Of a stretch of DNA of 64,000 nt, positions 17,047-26,885 are shown piece after piece. This DNA comes from Salipiger profundus (GTDB lineage: Bacteria; Pseudomonadota; Alphaproteobacteria; Rhodobacterales; Rhodobacteraceae): positions 1-64,000 of the forward strand of contig NZ_CP014798.1 of NCBI RefSeq assembly GCF_001969385.1, read 5' to 3'. The position numbers and the translations under genes are program-made. Below the pieces are notes generated by a model. It did no database searches. It was not told the DNA's origin and worked only from the letters and a program-made list of their open reading frames with translations. Position 1 is the first letter of the stretch; each line of letters begins with the position of its first letter.

Positions 17047-19366
17047 TGCTGTCGATGCCGTCACGGGCGAGGTCTTCCGGGATGGCTGGAGCCGGATCCG
17101 GGGCTCGATGCAGGGGCTGCACGTAGCCAAGCAGAGCCAGCTTGTGCGTGCGGCGGCGGGGCACCGGCCAGCGGTCTTCAAGGCGATCCGGGGCGGGGGA
17201 ACGCACACCAAATCGCAGCTGATGAACCAGCTCGAGTATCTGACCACCAAGTCCACCCATATCGTGGACTCAAGCGGATTTCTGGATGGCAAGGCGAAGC
17301 TCGAAGCGAAGGACATCAAAGACCTCACCGAACGCTTTGCCAAGCGGTGGGACGCGGGCTTCAAGCCCAAGCTCGGCCAGACCACCCACATGCTCATGTC
17401 CTACCCAGTTGGCACGCGCGGTGAGGATGTCCGCGATATTTCCGAAAGCGTGGCGAAGAGGTTTTTCCAGACCGATGAGGGGCATTTCGATTACATCATT
17501 GCGGTGCATGAGGACCGCGATCACCCGCATGCGCATCTGGTTCTGAACCGCCGCTCGCAGGAAGGCGAGTTCTTTTTTCTGGGGCGGAACCATCGGTTCA
17601 ACTATGACGACTTCCGCCTCGCCATGGTCGAGGAGGCAGAAAAGTATGGCGTGCGCCTGGAGGCCACGCGCCGGGTGGATCGTGGTGTCGTGCATTACCC
17701 CGCCCGGACCAGCGAGGTCTATGCGGCGAAAGACGAGGGTCGCGCGCCCCGCGAGCGCGCGCGCGTGGGGGCCGACCTGACGCGGACGCTGGCGGAGATC
17801 GCCAATACCAGAACTGTCTACCACTCGCTCGCCACGGAAGCTTCGCGAGAAGCCCGCGAGGATATCGCGGCGGCGCTATTTCGCGCGGGCGAGGTGCTGG
17901 CGCGCGGCGGGCAGGTGGACCGAACAGGAGATGTGTATATGGCCGAGGATCAAAGCTTCGAGGATCTGAGAAGCCTCTATGCGGAGAAGCTCGCGCGGGT
18001 GCAGGGCATGATCGCAGAGAAGTCCGATGCGGAACGTCCGGTGCTGGAAAAGCGCCTTATCGAGATCCAGACGCAGGTCCAGCACATGCAGCCGCTCGGA
18101 TTGCGTTCGAGCACGTTGTCAGAGGCGCCCTCGGAGGGCGGGGTCTATTCCGAGGCAAACATCCAAGAGAGCCAGTTGGAGCGCCTCACAGAGCCGCGCC
18201 TGCGCTCTCGGATCGACGCAGCGCTACGGGGCGCCGGGATCAGCACATCGGAAGTGGTGGCGCGGATCGAGACCGGGGCCGCGAATGCCGCGCTGGAGCA
18301 TCGATGGATCGCAGATGATCTCTCCAAGGTGGCTGAGGCGCGCGATCTGAACCTCGAGCGCCGCGCCGATCTGGAACAGGCGCGTGACATCCTGAATGAC
18401 GTGCATGTGGAACTTGGCACGCTGTTGGAGCGCGAGAACGTGCTGCGCCGGGATGGCGTCATGGAAGCGGAACCGATCAGCGAGCGGTTCCATTATCACC
18501 GGGACGCGGTCCGGGCGATGGAAGGGACAATCCGTCAGCAGATGCGCGCAGAGGGCCTGACAGCGCAGCGGATCGAAGACCGGGACTGGGAGGTGGTCTC
18601 AAAGGCAGAGCGCCGGATTGAGACGGAGCAGCGTGCATATCTCGAGGCACACCCGGATCTGCTCGCACGCCCCGGCGATGTGATTGACCGGTCTGAGCCT
18701 TACAGGGAGACCATTACCGATGCGGCCCGCGCCAGCGAGATCACCCGCGAGGTCGACCGGATCATGGAGGGACGCGATATCCGCACGCCCGTTGCAGATG
18801 CTGTCACGGATGAATTCAGGGAGCGCTATCCGGACATGCCGTCCCACCTCGCCCGCGGGCTCGGCGCGACCTATGCCGCTGTCGTCGAGATACGGGACAC
18901 GGAGGCCATCAATCAGGTCCGCCGCGAAAGCGAGTTGCGCGACGGACTTGGGGTTGGCACGCGCGACGACATCCTCGCGGCCCGCGATGAAACTGCACCG
19001 CTGTCTGACCGATCCGGCCGCCTCTCAGACGAAATCGCGCGTGTTCTGGACCATGAGCGGGCAGGGGAGTTGTCCGCGCCCTTCGAAACCGAGGCGGAGC
19101 GGGACGCCTTCCGCGAGGAGATCGCGCGGGTGCTGGACGTGCGCCAACTCGACCGGCTCACATCCGGCGATGCCGATGCGCTGGACAAGGTTCTCGAGGA
19201 TCGTCTCGACCGGCTCTATGTCGCCAAGGTCTATCTGCAATCCGATGCCGCCACGGCCAACACGGAGGCCTTGCGCCAGGTGGTCGATGAACTCGCCGAT
19301 GCCGAATACGAAAAACACCGCGCGACAGACGTGGATGGCGAGACCGAGCGGGGACAGGTCCATTGA
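17033..19366 (+). CDS. virD2: VirD2-type relaxase
   Basis: 777 residues from ATG 17033; TTG 17027 is an alternative, and GGGAG lies 7 bases before the ATG. The N-terminal 300 residues are the relaxase: MNQLEYLTTKSTHIVDSSG carries the candidate catalytic Tyr, THMLMSYPVGT follows, and the three-His metal motif HEDRDHPHAH lies at about 159-168. The long C-terminal part is charged and mostly helical and probably contacts the coupling protein. It nicks oriT and pilots the strand. It overlaps mobC at its start and virD4 at its stop (TTGA), so mobC-virD2-virD4 is one operon. Complete, with no sign of damage. Confidence 0.9.
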   Translation: MRLNDAVDAVTGEVFRDGWSRIRGSMQGLHVAKQSQLVRAAAGHRPAVFKAIRGGGTHTKSQLMNQLEYLTTKSTHIVDSSGFLDGKAKLEAKDIKDLTERFAKRWDAGFKPKLGQTTHMLMSYPVGTRGEDVRDISESVAKRFFQTDEGHFDYIIAVHEDRDHPHAHLVLNRRSQEGEFFFLGRNHRFNYDDFRLAMVEEAEKYGVRLEATRRVDRGVVHYPARTSEVYAAKDEGRAPRERARVGADLTRTLAEIANTRTVYHSLATEASREAREDIAAALFRAGEVLARGGQVDRTGDVYMAEDQSFEDLRSLYAEKLARVQGMIAEKSDAERPVLEKRLIEIQTQVQHMQPLGLRSSTLSEAPSEGGVYSEANIQESQLERLTEPRLRSRIDAALRGAGISTSEVVARIETGAANAALEHRWIADDLSKVAEARDLNLERRADLEQARDILNDVHVELGTLLERENVLRRDGVMEAEPISERFHYHRDAVRAMEGTIRQQMRAEGLTAQRIEDRDWEVVSKAERRIETEQRAYLEAHPDLLARPGDVIDRSEPYRETITDAARASEITREVDRIMEGRDIRTPVADAVTDEFRERYPDMPSHLARGLGATYAAVVEIRDTEAINQVRRESELRDGLGVGTRDDILAARDETAPLSDRSGRLSDEIARVLDHERAGELSAPFETEAERDAFREEIARVLDVRQLDRLTSGDADALDKVLEDRLDRLYVAKVYLQSDAATANTEALRQVVDELADAEYEKHRATDVDGETERGQVH

Positions 19367-21369
19367 GCGCCGCCATGGGAAAAGCGCGGATCGCCACGGG
19401 CGTCCTTCTGGTGACGCTTGTGAGTGGGGCCATGGGCTATACCATCGCCTCGGCGGTGCTGACCTACCAGGATCTCGGCTTCGGGGCCGAGATCGACTTT
19501 GCCTATATCGCGCAGAACTACATGGCGATCCTGGACCGCCGCCCGGAGGATGCCCAACTCATTCACCTGATCATCGGCAGCTTTGCCGCCGCCGGCCTGA
19601 TGCTGAGCCTCGCCCTCTCGGGATCGGCCCTCACACGGTTTGGCCAGACGCATTGGCAGAGTGCGCGCGAGATGAAGGCCAATGGGTTTTTCGGGGCGCC
19701 CGGGACCGGGTTCATCCTCGGCAAGCTGGGGACGCCTGGCTCTCGCGCCAATTACATTTGCTCGAAGGTTTTCCCGCATGCGCTGATCGTGGCGCCCACG
19801 GGCCGCGGCAAGACCACGGGCTTCGTCATTCCGAACCTGCTGACCTGGCAGGGCTCCGCCGTGACGCTCGATGTGAAGGGCGAGTGTTTCGAGGCCACGG
19901 CCCGGCACCGCGCAGCCCAAGGCGACAAGGTCTATCGCTTTGCCCCCACCGATTGGGAGGGCAAGCGCACGCATCGCTACAACCCGCTCCTGCGCATCTA
20001 TCAACTGAAAGATCCCGCGCGCCAGCAGATGGAATTGCAGCTTCTTGCGACGCTCTTCCTGCAAAGCGACAACGACCGGGTGCAGGGCCTCCTCAAAGGC
20101 GGGATCGATCTCTTCGTCGCGGCAGGGCTCTTGGCGTTCCAGCGCAAGCGCCCGACCTTGGGCGAAATCTACCGCATCGCTGCCTCGGGCGGGAACAAGC
20201 AGAAGGAGTATTCCGCGCGGGGGCATGAGGTCGATAACAGGGCCGCCAAGCTGATCTTCACGCGGCTCGCCTCGACCAACAACGACACGCTGACGTCCTA
20301 CGTCTCGCTCCTGATGACCTCGGGGCTCGATCAATGGCAGAACCCGGCCATCGATGAGGCGACGGCGGTGTCGGACTTTGATTTCCGCACGATCCGCAAG
20401 AAACCCTTCTCGGTCTATCTTGTGGTCCAGCCGCTGATGGTGAAGCCGCTCGCGCCGCTGATCCGGCTGTTCTTTTCCGATCTCCTCTCCGCCATGCAGG
20501 AGAAAGACCCCGGACCTGACGAACCCTGGCCCGTGATGATCATGCTGGACGAGTTCAACCGCCTCGGCAAGATGCCCATTGTGGTCGAGAGTATCGAGAC
20601 CTTGCGGACCTATCGCGGACATTTGGCCGTCGTCACCCAGACCATCCCCGCCCTCGATGAAATCTACGGCGAGAACACCCGCCGCGCTCTGCAAGGCAAC
20701 GCCGGCGTGAAGCTCTACCTTACGCCCTCGGATGAAAAAACCGTCGAGGAGCTGAGCAAGGCGGTCGGCAAGACCACCAAAACCGTCATCACGCGCTCTC
20801 AGTCTATCGGCAAGAACCCCTTCGAAGGGCGCAGCCAGTCCACACGGACCGAAGAGAGCTCTCTGCTACCCGAAGATGAGGCCCGCCGCCTGCCGCTCGA
20901 CGAGATCGTCATGGTGATCGATGCGCAAATGCCGGTCCGGGCGAAGCGGATCCAGTATTTCGACGACCGGCTGTTCAAGGCGATCTACGCGGCGCAGACA
21001 GGCGAGTTGCCGTTTCCGGAGCCGGGGGGAGGCGGATCACAGGGTACGCTGCCGCTGAGTATGCGCGCCATGCCGATGACGCCGCCAGCGAAAGGGTCAG
21101 GCGGATCCGAGGCCGATATCGAGGCAGCAGACCAGGCTGCTGCAGGTCAGCCGTCAGCGCATGTCGTGCCAAAGAAGACCGCGCCCGTCGTTCAAGCCGT
21201 CATCGCTGAGGAACAGCGGCAGATGGAGATGGATTTTGAGGGCCCGGTCGCGGATGCCGAGACCACGAGCGTCGTGGGTGAGGCGCAGATGCGTTCCGCC
21301 GTCGATGGTCTCGATATGTTAGAGGCAACTATGGAGCGGAGCAAGAACGGCGTACGAGAAGGGATCTAG
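19363..21369 (+). CDS. virD4: VirD4/TraG-type coupling ATPase
   Basis: 668 residues from TTG 19363 (overlapping the relaxase stop); ATG 19375 would give 664. Two N-terminal membrane segments lie at about 8-30 and 65-88. The ATPase domain has Walker A APTGRGKTT (about 143-151) and Walker B VMIMLDEFNRLG (about 388-399), followed by the AVVTQTIPALDEIYG motif. The C-terminal 100 residues are acidic and Ala/Gln-rich, typical of the variable tail. It recruits the relaxosome to the type IV secretion channel at the inner membrane. Intact, although the VirB channel genes to the right are incomplete. Confidence 0.92.
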   Translation: MSAAMGKARIATGVLLVTLVSGAMGYTIASAVLTYQDLGFGAEIDFAYIAQNYMAILDRRPEDAQLIHLIIGSFAAAGLMLSLALSGSALTRFGQTHWQSAREMKANGFFGAPGTGFILGKLGTPGSRANYICSKVFPHALIVAPTGRGKTTGFVIPNLLTWQGSAVTLDVKGECFEATARHRAAQGDKVYRFAPTDWEGKRTHRYNPLLRIYQLKDPARQQMELQLLATLFLQSDNDRVQGLLKGGIDLFVAAGLLAFQRKRPTLGEIYRIAASGGNKQKEYSARGHEVDNRAAKLIFTRLASTNNDTLTSYVSLLMTSGLDQWQNPAIDEATAVSDFDFRTIRKKPFSVYLVVQPLMVKPLAPLIRLFFSDLLSAMQEKDPGPDEPWPVMIMLDEFNRLGKMPIVVESIETLRTYRGHLAVVTQTIPALDEIYGENTRRALQGNAGVKLYLTPSDEKTVEELSKAVGKTTKTVITRSQSIGKNPFEGRSQSTRTEESSLLPEDEARRLPLDEIVMVIDAQMPVRAKRIQYFDDRLFKAIYAAQTGELPFPEPGGGGSQGTLPLSMRAMPMTPPAKGSGGSEADIEAADQAAAGQPSAHVVPKKTAPVVQAVIAEEQRQMEMDFEGPVADAETTSVVGEAQMRSAVDGLDMLEATMERSKNGVREGI

Positions 21370-21372
21370 TTA

Positions 21373-22167
21373 TCATATTGGTTCGTAGTCCGTTTTCGCG
21401 CGCTCAAGCCGTGCACCTACGGTATCCAACCCCCATCGACGATCAAAAAAGAATTCCAGCGCTTTTCTGGTTTCGACACGGAGCCATTCGCCTTCAAAGC
21501 CGAATTCACGTCTGACGACCTTTGCTTGCTCATCTGAAAGTCCTGTTTTTGGTCGCAGCCAAATGATTGCTCGAGTATTCCAGTCCACGTCCTCCGGCAG
21601 AGGCTTGTCTATGGGTTTCTCCTCGAACGAGCTGTCAGGATCGATGCGGATCGGGAGGTAGTTCCGATATTCACCGCGTTTGAAACTGTGGGCACGCAAG
21701 TGCACGCTTTCACCATCGGACGTGAAGCGGGTCGGTGCGATCCACTGCCCTTCGTCGGCACCGGACGACATTGATGTGTATCGGACGTGGACGGCGTTCC
21801 CCGACCTGATTGCTTGATGAAGAAACGCGATGGTCCTTTGATCTGCCTTCCGTTCCGGTCGCGGCAACGCGGACGAAGGCGTGTCTTCATCGACGCCCGC
21901 CAAGATATCGAATGCTTCGGTCAGGCCGGATGGTGCCAATGCCTCGTGCTCGCTCGCAGCTATGTATGTCTTTCGCACCGGATCATAGGTCGGCGGTGAA
22001 CTGTGCGCGAGACCAAGATAGACACGGAAGTCCAGCGCTGCCTGCGCGGTCGAAATACCGAAGTGGTCGATCAGATCCTTGCGGTTTGCCATACCCCGCC
22101 AAGTCAGGCAGCGGTCCAGAAAGATCAGGCGCTCTCTCTGCGCATGTTTGAGGTCGTCGAGCTTCAT
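21373..22167 (-). CDS. WYL-domain transcriptional regulator (BrxR/CapW-like)
   Basis: 264 residues. An N-terminal winged helix (about 5-60: RERLIFLDRCLTWRGMANRKDLIDHFGIS in two blocks, ISTAQAALDFRVYLGL) is followed by a WYL core at about 125-200 (AIRSGNAVHVRYTSMSSG, IAPTRFTSDGESVHLRAHSFKRGEYRNYLPIRI in pieces) and a WCX-like tail ending FFFDRRWGLDTVGARLERAK. This matches the BrxR/CapW group that controls phage-defence genes. It is divergent from sbcDC, with 77 bp between the start codons holding two direct repeats, so it probably regulates both. The WYL ligand is unknown. Confidence 0.85.
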   Translation of the reverse strand: MKLDDLKHAQRERLIFLDRCLTWRGMANRKDLIDHFGISTAQAALDFRVYLGLAHSSPPTYDPVRKTYIAASEHEALAPSGLTEAFDILAGVDEDTPSSALPRPERKADQRTIAFLHQAIRSGNAVHVRYTSMSSGADEGQWIAPTRFTSDGESVHLRAHSFKRGEYRNYLPIRIDPDSSFEEKPIDKPLPEDVDWNTRAIIWLRPKTGLSDEQAKVVRREFGFEGEWLRVETRKALEFFFDRRWGLDTVGARLERAKTDYEPI

Positions 22168-22209
22168 GTGCGCATCCCTACCTTGACTCTGGCCTGTATG
22201 TCCATCTAG

Positions 22210-22235
22210 AAAATATACGAATAAAAAATATACGA
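22210..22235 (+). promoter_or_regulatory. Direct repeats between the WYL regulator and sbcD
   Basis: AAATATACGA occurs at 22211-22220 and again at 22226-22235, a 15-bp period, within a 35-bp A/T-rich stretch just upstream of the sbcD start (22245). The position in a divergent regulator/target intergenic region fits an operator for the WYL protein. Confidence 0.5.
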
Positions 22236-22244
22236 GTTATTGCC

Positions 22245-23387
22245 ATGAGGATTCTCCACACCGCCGACCTCCATCTCGGGCGTCAGTTCAACGGGATTCC
22301 TCTTGATGCCGATCACGCAGCAATTCTCGACCAGATCGTTTCGGCGATCACCTCTCGCGACGTTGATGTTCTTGTAATTGCAGGAGATATTTTTGACCGG
22401 GCTGCCCCGCCGACGTCTGCCGTGCGACAGTTCAATGGGTTCTTGGCGCGCGTTGCCTCAGAGACCGACGCGGCCGTGGTGATGATCGCCGGCAATCACG
22501 ACTCTGGTGATCGAATCGCATCCATGGCGATCATGACAGACACACGACGCGCTTTGATACGTGGGGCTATCAGTGCGGACGAGAAGCCGCTGTTACTTAC
22601 GGACGCCCACGGACCTGTGGCGTTCACGGGGTTGCCGTTCGCCTACGAGTATGCCGCCCGTGAATGTTTTTCCGACGAAGCTCTCCACGCGCCCGAGGAC
22701 GTTCTCGCCGCTCAGGTGGCTTGCGGTCGGCGTAACATTCCCGATGGTACGCGTTGGGTCGTCGTTTCGCATGCTTTCGTAGCCGGGGCTTCGAGCAGCG
22801 AAAGTGAACGACCTCTCACTAGGGTCGGCGGCATCGAGACCGTCAGTTCGGCCGTGTTCGAGGGTGCCCACTATGTGGCTCTTGGCCATCTGCACCGGCC
22901 GCAATCGGTTGGTGCCCCTCATATCCGGTACTCGGGATCGCCATTAGCTTTCGGGTTTGATGAATCTGACTGCCAGAAGTCGATGAGCCTCGTCGAGATC
23001 GATGCAGTCGGGCAAACCACGATTGAGATCATTCCTTTCACACCCATTCGCCAAGTGCGCGTCTTGAAGGGACGTCACGCAGAACTTCTCCTCGCAGATC
23101 GATCTGACGATTTTATCAAAGCCGTGCTTACCGATGATGCGCCTGTGATCGATGGAATGAAGCGCATCCGCGACGTGTTCCCGAACGCCTGTGAACTTAT
23201 CTACGAGCGGGATGAACAGGCGCAAGAAGTAAAGTCTTTAACGGGACGTGCCCTGGCGGTCGCGAACCCTGTCGAAGTCATTGGCGACTTCGTTGAACAC
23301 GTGCGGGACGAAGGGTTCTCAGAGAAGGAACTGGAGGTCGTAGCGTCGGCACTCGGTCGCCTGTGTGAGGCGGAGGATGTCCAATGA
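22245..23387 (+). CDS. sbcD: SbcD/Mre11-like nuclease subunit
   Basis: 380 residues. All phosphoesterase motifs are present: HTADLHLGR (D8, H10), VIAGDIFDRA (about 43-52), IAGNHDSGDR (about 81-90), VVSHAFVAGA and ALGHLHRPQ. It cleaves DNA ends and hairpins together with SbcC. It overlaps sbcC by four bases (ATGA at 23384-23387), so the pair is coupled. Chromosomal sbcCD is not normally next to a WYL regulator; here the pair sits between virD4 and a broken virB4, which suggests cargo acquired by the element, perhaps with an anti-plasmid or anti-phage role. Confidence 0.92.
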   Translation: MRILHTADLHLGRQFNGIPLDADHAAILDQIVSAITSRDVDVLVIAGDIFDRAAPPTSAVRQFNGFLARVASETDAAVVMIAGNHDSGDRIASMAIMTDTRRALIRGAISADEKPLLLTDAHGPVAFTGLPFAYEYAARECFSDEALHAPEDVLAAQVACGRRNIPDGTRWVVVSHAFVAGASSSESERPLTRVGGIETVSSAVFEGAHYVALGHLHRPQSVGAPHIRYSGSPLAFGFDESDCQKSMSLVEIDAVGQTTIEIIPFTPIRQVRVLKGRHAELLLADRSDDFIKAVLTDDAPVIDGMKRIRDVFPNACELIYERDEQAQEVKSLTGRALAVANPVEVIGDFVEHVRDEGFSEKELEVVASALGRLCEAEDVQ

Positions 23388-26300
23388 GACCGGTTCGGCT
23401 AACACTTCAGGCGTTCGGTCCCTATCCAGGTCGGGTGGTTATCGACTTTCGGGATGCCGTCGAGGCGGGTCTTTTCGGCATCTACGGACAAACAGGATCA
23501 GGTAAATCGACCATCTTCAGCGCGATGACCTTTGCGCTCTTTGGCGAAGCGGCGAAGGCAGAGCAAGACGCTCCTTCGTTGCGCTCGGATCACGCAGATC
23601 CGGATATAATAACCGAGGCGGAGTTCGTGTTCGACATTGGTGAGCGGCGATATGTTGTGCTTCGCCGACCCGACCAGATGCGGCCCAAGGCACGCGGTGA
23701 AGGCGAGACGCGGAGCGCACACGAAGCTTACCTGTTCGATGCGACCGGAATGGCGCTGGACGCAATCACAGATGCGGCACGGGGCAAGATCTTGGCCGAG
23801 AAGAAGGTGCGCGACGTCGACGCGGCTGTTGTTGAGATGCTTGGATATGGCTCCGAGCAATTTCGCCAGATCGTCCTCCTGCCGCAAGGGCGCTTCGAGA
23901 AATTCCTTTCGGCCAAGACGAAAGAGCGCCTCGAAATCCTGCGAGAACTCTTCGATGTCTCGCTGTACGAGAAGCTCATGGCCGATCTCAAGTCGGCAGC
24001 CGATGAGGCTGAACGGCAGGTGCGGGATGAACGTGCGCTATGCGCCAGACAGCTCGCCGCAGAAGGATTCGAAAGCACTGATGCACTGATTTCGGGCATC
24101 GAAGCCGCAACTGGGAAATGCGCAGAGCTACGCGCGAACGAAGAAACCGGGAAGGCGACGGCGGAAGCTGCCGAGAAAGCAGTGCGTCAGGCGGAGGCGA
24201 TCGAAGAAAAATTCGCGACGGCCGAAAAGATGAACGAACGGCTTCGCGCACTTGAGGCGCAGAAGGGCGATGTCGAGACGCTTTCTGAGCAGGTCCGACA
24301 AGCCGAGCGCGCACGCGGTCTGATCGATGTCGAGGAACGAGTAGGGGATGCCGAACGTCAGGTTGGTGAAGCCGAGGGTGCGCGCAAGAAGGCTGACGAG
24401 GCCAGCGAGCTTGCTTCCAGAGAAGCAGAAAAGGCGGCAGAGGCGCTCCGGCGCGAGGACGATCGTGCCGATGAGGTCGAAACCCTGCGCCGGAGAAGTG
24501 ATGAACTGGAGAGGTATGGTCGAATCCTCGAGGCAGCGGCCGATAGCAATAAGGCAGTCGAAACCGCGCTGAAAGAGCAGCGAGACGCCGACAACGCTTT
24601 TCAGGCAGCAAAGGCACAACTGACCGAACTGCAGGAGAAGCGCACCTCGAAAAGCGCAGAGCTAAAAGCTGCGCGCGAAACGGAGGCGAAGCGCGCCGAG
24701 ATCGCGGATCGGCGCGCAGAACTCGAAAAACGGCATCTGGCAGCCAAGTCCTACGAGGGCGCTTTGCAGGATGTCGCAACGGCTCAGGACGCTGTCGCAG
24801 AACAACTGCGGACGTCGGAAGCTGCGACCGGAAAGGCCGAGAAGGCGCGAGATGATTATGAGACGGCCGAACGGGATCTAGCGGCAGCACAGGCGCTTCA
24901 CCTCGCGACGAGATTGGAAGCAGGGTCGCCATGTCCGGTCTGCGGCGCAACCGAACATCCTGCGCCGGCGACTGGCGAGATCGGTAGTGCCGGCCTGGAC
25001 AAGGCATTCCGAGAGTCACGAGAAGCATGGCTGGCCGCCGATCGCGAAGCCCGGCAAGCCGGCGAAGCACTGGTCGGCGTGCAAGCGACGCTTGACGAGC
25101 GACGGAAACGCTTGTCCACCCTTGAGCCGCCAGAGGCGCGTGCGGACGTCATCGCGGCGCAGATCGGTCGTGAGGACGCAGCACTCGCAGCGCTTGGTCC
25201 CCGGGTCGACATCCTTGCCGCGGAGGCCGGGATTGAGGAACTGGGACGGCAGGTCGAGGAACTGGAGCGGAAACGCGATGAGTTGCGGGACAGCTTCGAT
25301 GAGCGGCGGAACAAGGCTACTGAGGCCAAGGCGACTCGCGACGGCAAGCTTGCCGAGGTGCCTGAGGACCTGCGCGATGTCACGGCGCTCGCGGCCACAC
25401 TGAAGAAGGTGACCGAGTCGCTGGAGTCACTTCAGGCGGCGCGGATCGCGGCAGACAAAGCGCTGAAATCCGCGCGCGAAATGGCACTCGGCGCGGATAA
25501 GGATATTGAAAGCGCAAATAAGGCGCTCGTGGACTGTAAGGCGCGCCATCAAAAGGCGGTTGAGGTCTTCCGGACGAGACTGGCTGGAGCTGGCCTCACA
25601 GCAGAGGCCTTTCAGTCTCTCAAGTCAGCCATCGAAACTCTCAATGAAGATAGAGAAACGGTCGAGACCTACCGGCGTGAGCACAAGAGTGCGTCTGATG
25701 CAGTCACAGATGCTACCTCTGCGATTGAAGGCATGCCCCGGCCTGACATCGAAGCGCTGCGGGAAACGCACCAGACCCATGCTGAGGCACTCGGCAGGGT
25801 GACCGAAGAACGCATCGCCGCCCAGACCCGTGTCGATCATTTGGATCGGCTTAGAAAGGGGATTGAAGAGACGCTGCGCAAGCTTGACGAAGCCGAAGCG
25901 GCATCAGGCCCGCTGCGCGGACTAGCTGCGCTGGTGAACGGGCAGAACTCGCAAAGACTGACCCTGGAGACATTCGCGATAGGCGCGATGTTCGACCAGA
26001 TTCTGGAAGCGGCAAACTTACGCTTCGGCCCAATGACAAACTATCAGTATAGTCTTGAGCGCGAGATGGAGAATGGAGGGCGAGGTAAGCGAGGCCTTGG
26101 AACACAGGTGTTTGACGCGCACACCGGGAAATCACGCGCTACAAGCACACTCTCAGGCGGCGAGACGTTCATTGCAGCACTCGCTCTCGCACTGGGTCTT
26201 GCCGACGTGGTCGAAGCGGCGAGCGGCAAGGTCCGGCTCGACACGATTTTTATCGACGAAGGGTTTGGAAGCCTCGACACCGAAAACGGGTCCGGCACGC

Positions 26301-26458
26301 TCGACCAAGTCCTACAGGTCCTCAACTCTATCGTCCGACAGAACCGTGCGGTGGGTCTGATTTCGCATGTACCGCTCGTCCAGGAGGCGATCCCAAACGG
26401 CTTCTATGTCAGAAAAGGGATGTCTGGGAGTAGTATTGAGGAAAGGGGAGTGGTCTGA
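23384..26458 (+). CDS. sbcC: SbcC/Rad50-like ATPase subunit
   Basis: 1024 residues. Walker A GQTGSGKS is at 35-42, and the zinc hook SPCPVCGATEHP lies near residue 515, almost exactly at mid-length. Long heptad-rich arms flank it (about 190-500 and 540-870). The ABC signature LSGGETFIAALALALGLADV and Walker B DTIFIDEGFGSLD lie near the C-terminus. The protein is complete and has the usual size. It tethers DNA ends and drives SbcD nuclease activity. The gene ends 88 bp before a truncated IS5-type element. Confidence 0.93.
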   Translation: MRPVRLTLQAFGPYPGRVVIDFRDAVEAGLFGIYGQTGSGKSTIFSAMTFALFGEAAKAEQDAPSLRSDHADPDIITEAEFVFDIGERRYVVLRRPDQMRPKARGEGETRSAHEAYLFDATGMALDAITDAARGKILAEKKVRDVDAAVVEMLGYGSEQFRQIVLLPQGRFEKFLSAKTKERLEILRELFDVSLYEKLMADLKSAADEAERQVRDERALCARQLAAEGFESTDALISGIEAATGKCAELRANEETGKATAEAAEKAVRQAEAIEEKFATAEKMNERLRALEAQKGDVETLSEQVRQAERARGLIDVEERVGDAERQVGEAEGARKKADEASELASREAEKAAEALRREDDRADEVETLRRRSDELERYGRILEAAADSNKAVETALKEQRDADNAFQAAKAQLTELQEKRTSKSAELKAARETEAKRAEIADRRAELEKRHLAAKSYEGALQDVATAQDAVAEQLRTSEAATGKAEKARDDYETAERDLAAAQALHLATRLEAGSPCPVCGATEHPAPATGEIGSAGLDKAFRESREAWLAADREARQAGEALVGVQATLDERRKRLSTLEPPEARADVIAAQIGREDAALAALGPRVDILAAEAGIEELGRQVEELERKRDELRDSFDERRNKATEAKATRDGKLAEVPEDLRDVTALAATLKKVTESLESLQAARIAADKALKSAREMALGADKDIESANKALVDCKARHQKAVEVFRTRLAGAGLTAEAFQSLKSAIETLNEDRETVETYRREHKSASDAVTDATSAIEGMPRPDIEALRETHQTHAEALGRVTEERIAAQTRVDHLDRLRKGIEETLRKLDEAEAASGPLRGLAALVNGQNSQRLTLETFAIGAMFDQILEAANLRFGPMTNYQYSLEREMENGGRGKRGLGTQVFDAHTGKSRATSTLSGGETFIAALALALGLADVVEAASGKVRLDTIFIDEGFGSLDTENGSGTLDQVLQVLNSIVRQNRAVGLISHVPLVQEAIPNGFYVRKGMSGSSIEERGVV

Positions 26459-26546
26459 TGGTTCCTCGTTGGTTTCGACGGCGAGCTCATTCGCGGCGCT
26501 TGCCAAATGGTGGCACTACCGACGTTCGAGAAAGCTGGGTCTTACT

Positions 26547-26885
26547 GGGCTCTGTTGATGGCACAAATCGGCTGATGGCCGAAGTTCCCCTTTCCCCGGA
26601 CAGACTTATCCCACGGGCTCAGTGACAGGGATGCCGAGCGCGGTGTACCCGTTCAGAACGGCGATACGGACCTGAAGCTCCGCGACCTGTCGGTCAAAGT
26701 CTCGTGCCATGAGGCGCTGCCCCAGCAGTTTCACACAATGCATCTTTGTCTCGACGCGGCTTCGGCGGTGGTATCCGCTCCATCGTCGCCAGAGGGCACG
26801 ACCGAGGTATTTCGATGCTCGCAGTGCTTCGTTTCGCGCCACGGCTCCGGCGGTGATCGCCTTCCGCGGATCAGCGCCAAGCGGC
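26547..26885 (-). mobile_element. Truncated IS5-family element (3' end with transposase C-terminus)
   Basis: On the minus strand the frame ending at TAA 26606-26608 encodes RRWSGYHRRSRVETKMHCVK (split, about 26650-26790) and MARDFDRQVAELQVRIAVLN, the C-terminus of IS5-group transposases. About 60 bp beyond the stop, GGGCTCTGTTG (from 26547) resembles the terminal inverted repeat of such elements. The 5' two thirds of the transposase and the other end are missing; the sequence switches to virB4 near 26875-26885. The element is therefore a fragment left after a deletion or recombination. The exact junction cannot be fixed by eye. Confidence 0.8.

Noticed and set aside
19231..20694. Minus-strand frame of 487 codons across virD2/virD4
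   Set aside because: Antisense to VirD4 Walker motifs; His/Arg/Gly-rich shadow composition.
23988..25070. Minus-strand frame of 360 codons inside sbcC
   Set aside because: Shadow of the SbcC coiled-coil region, Arg/Pro/Ser-rich.
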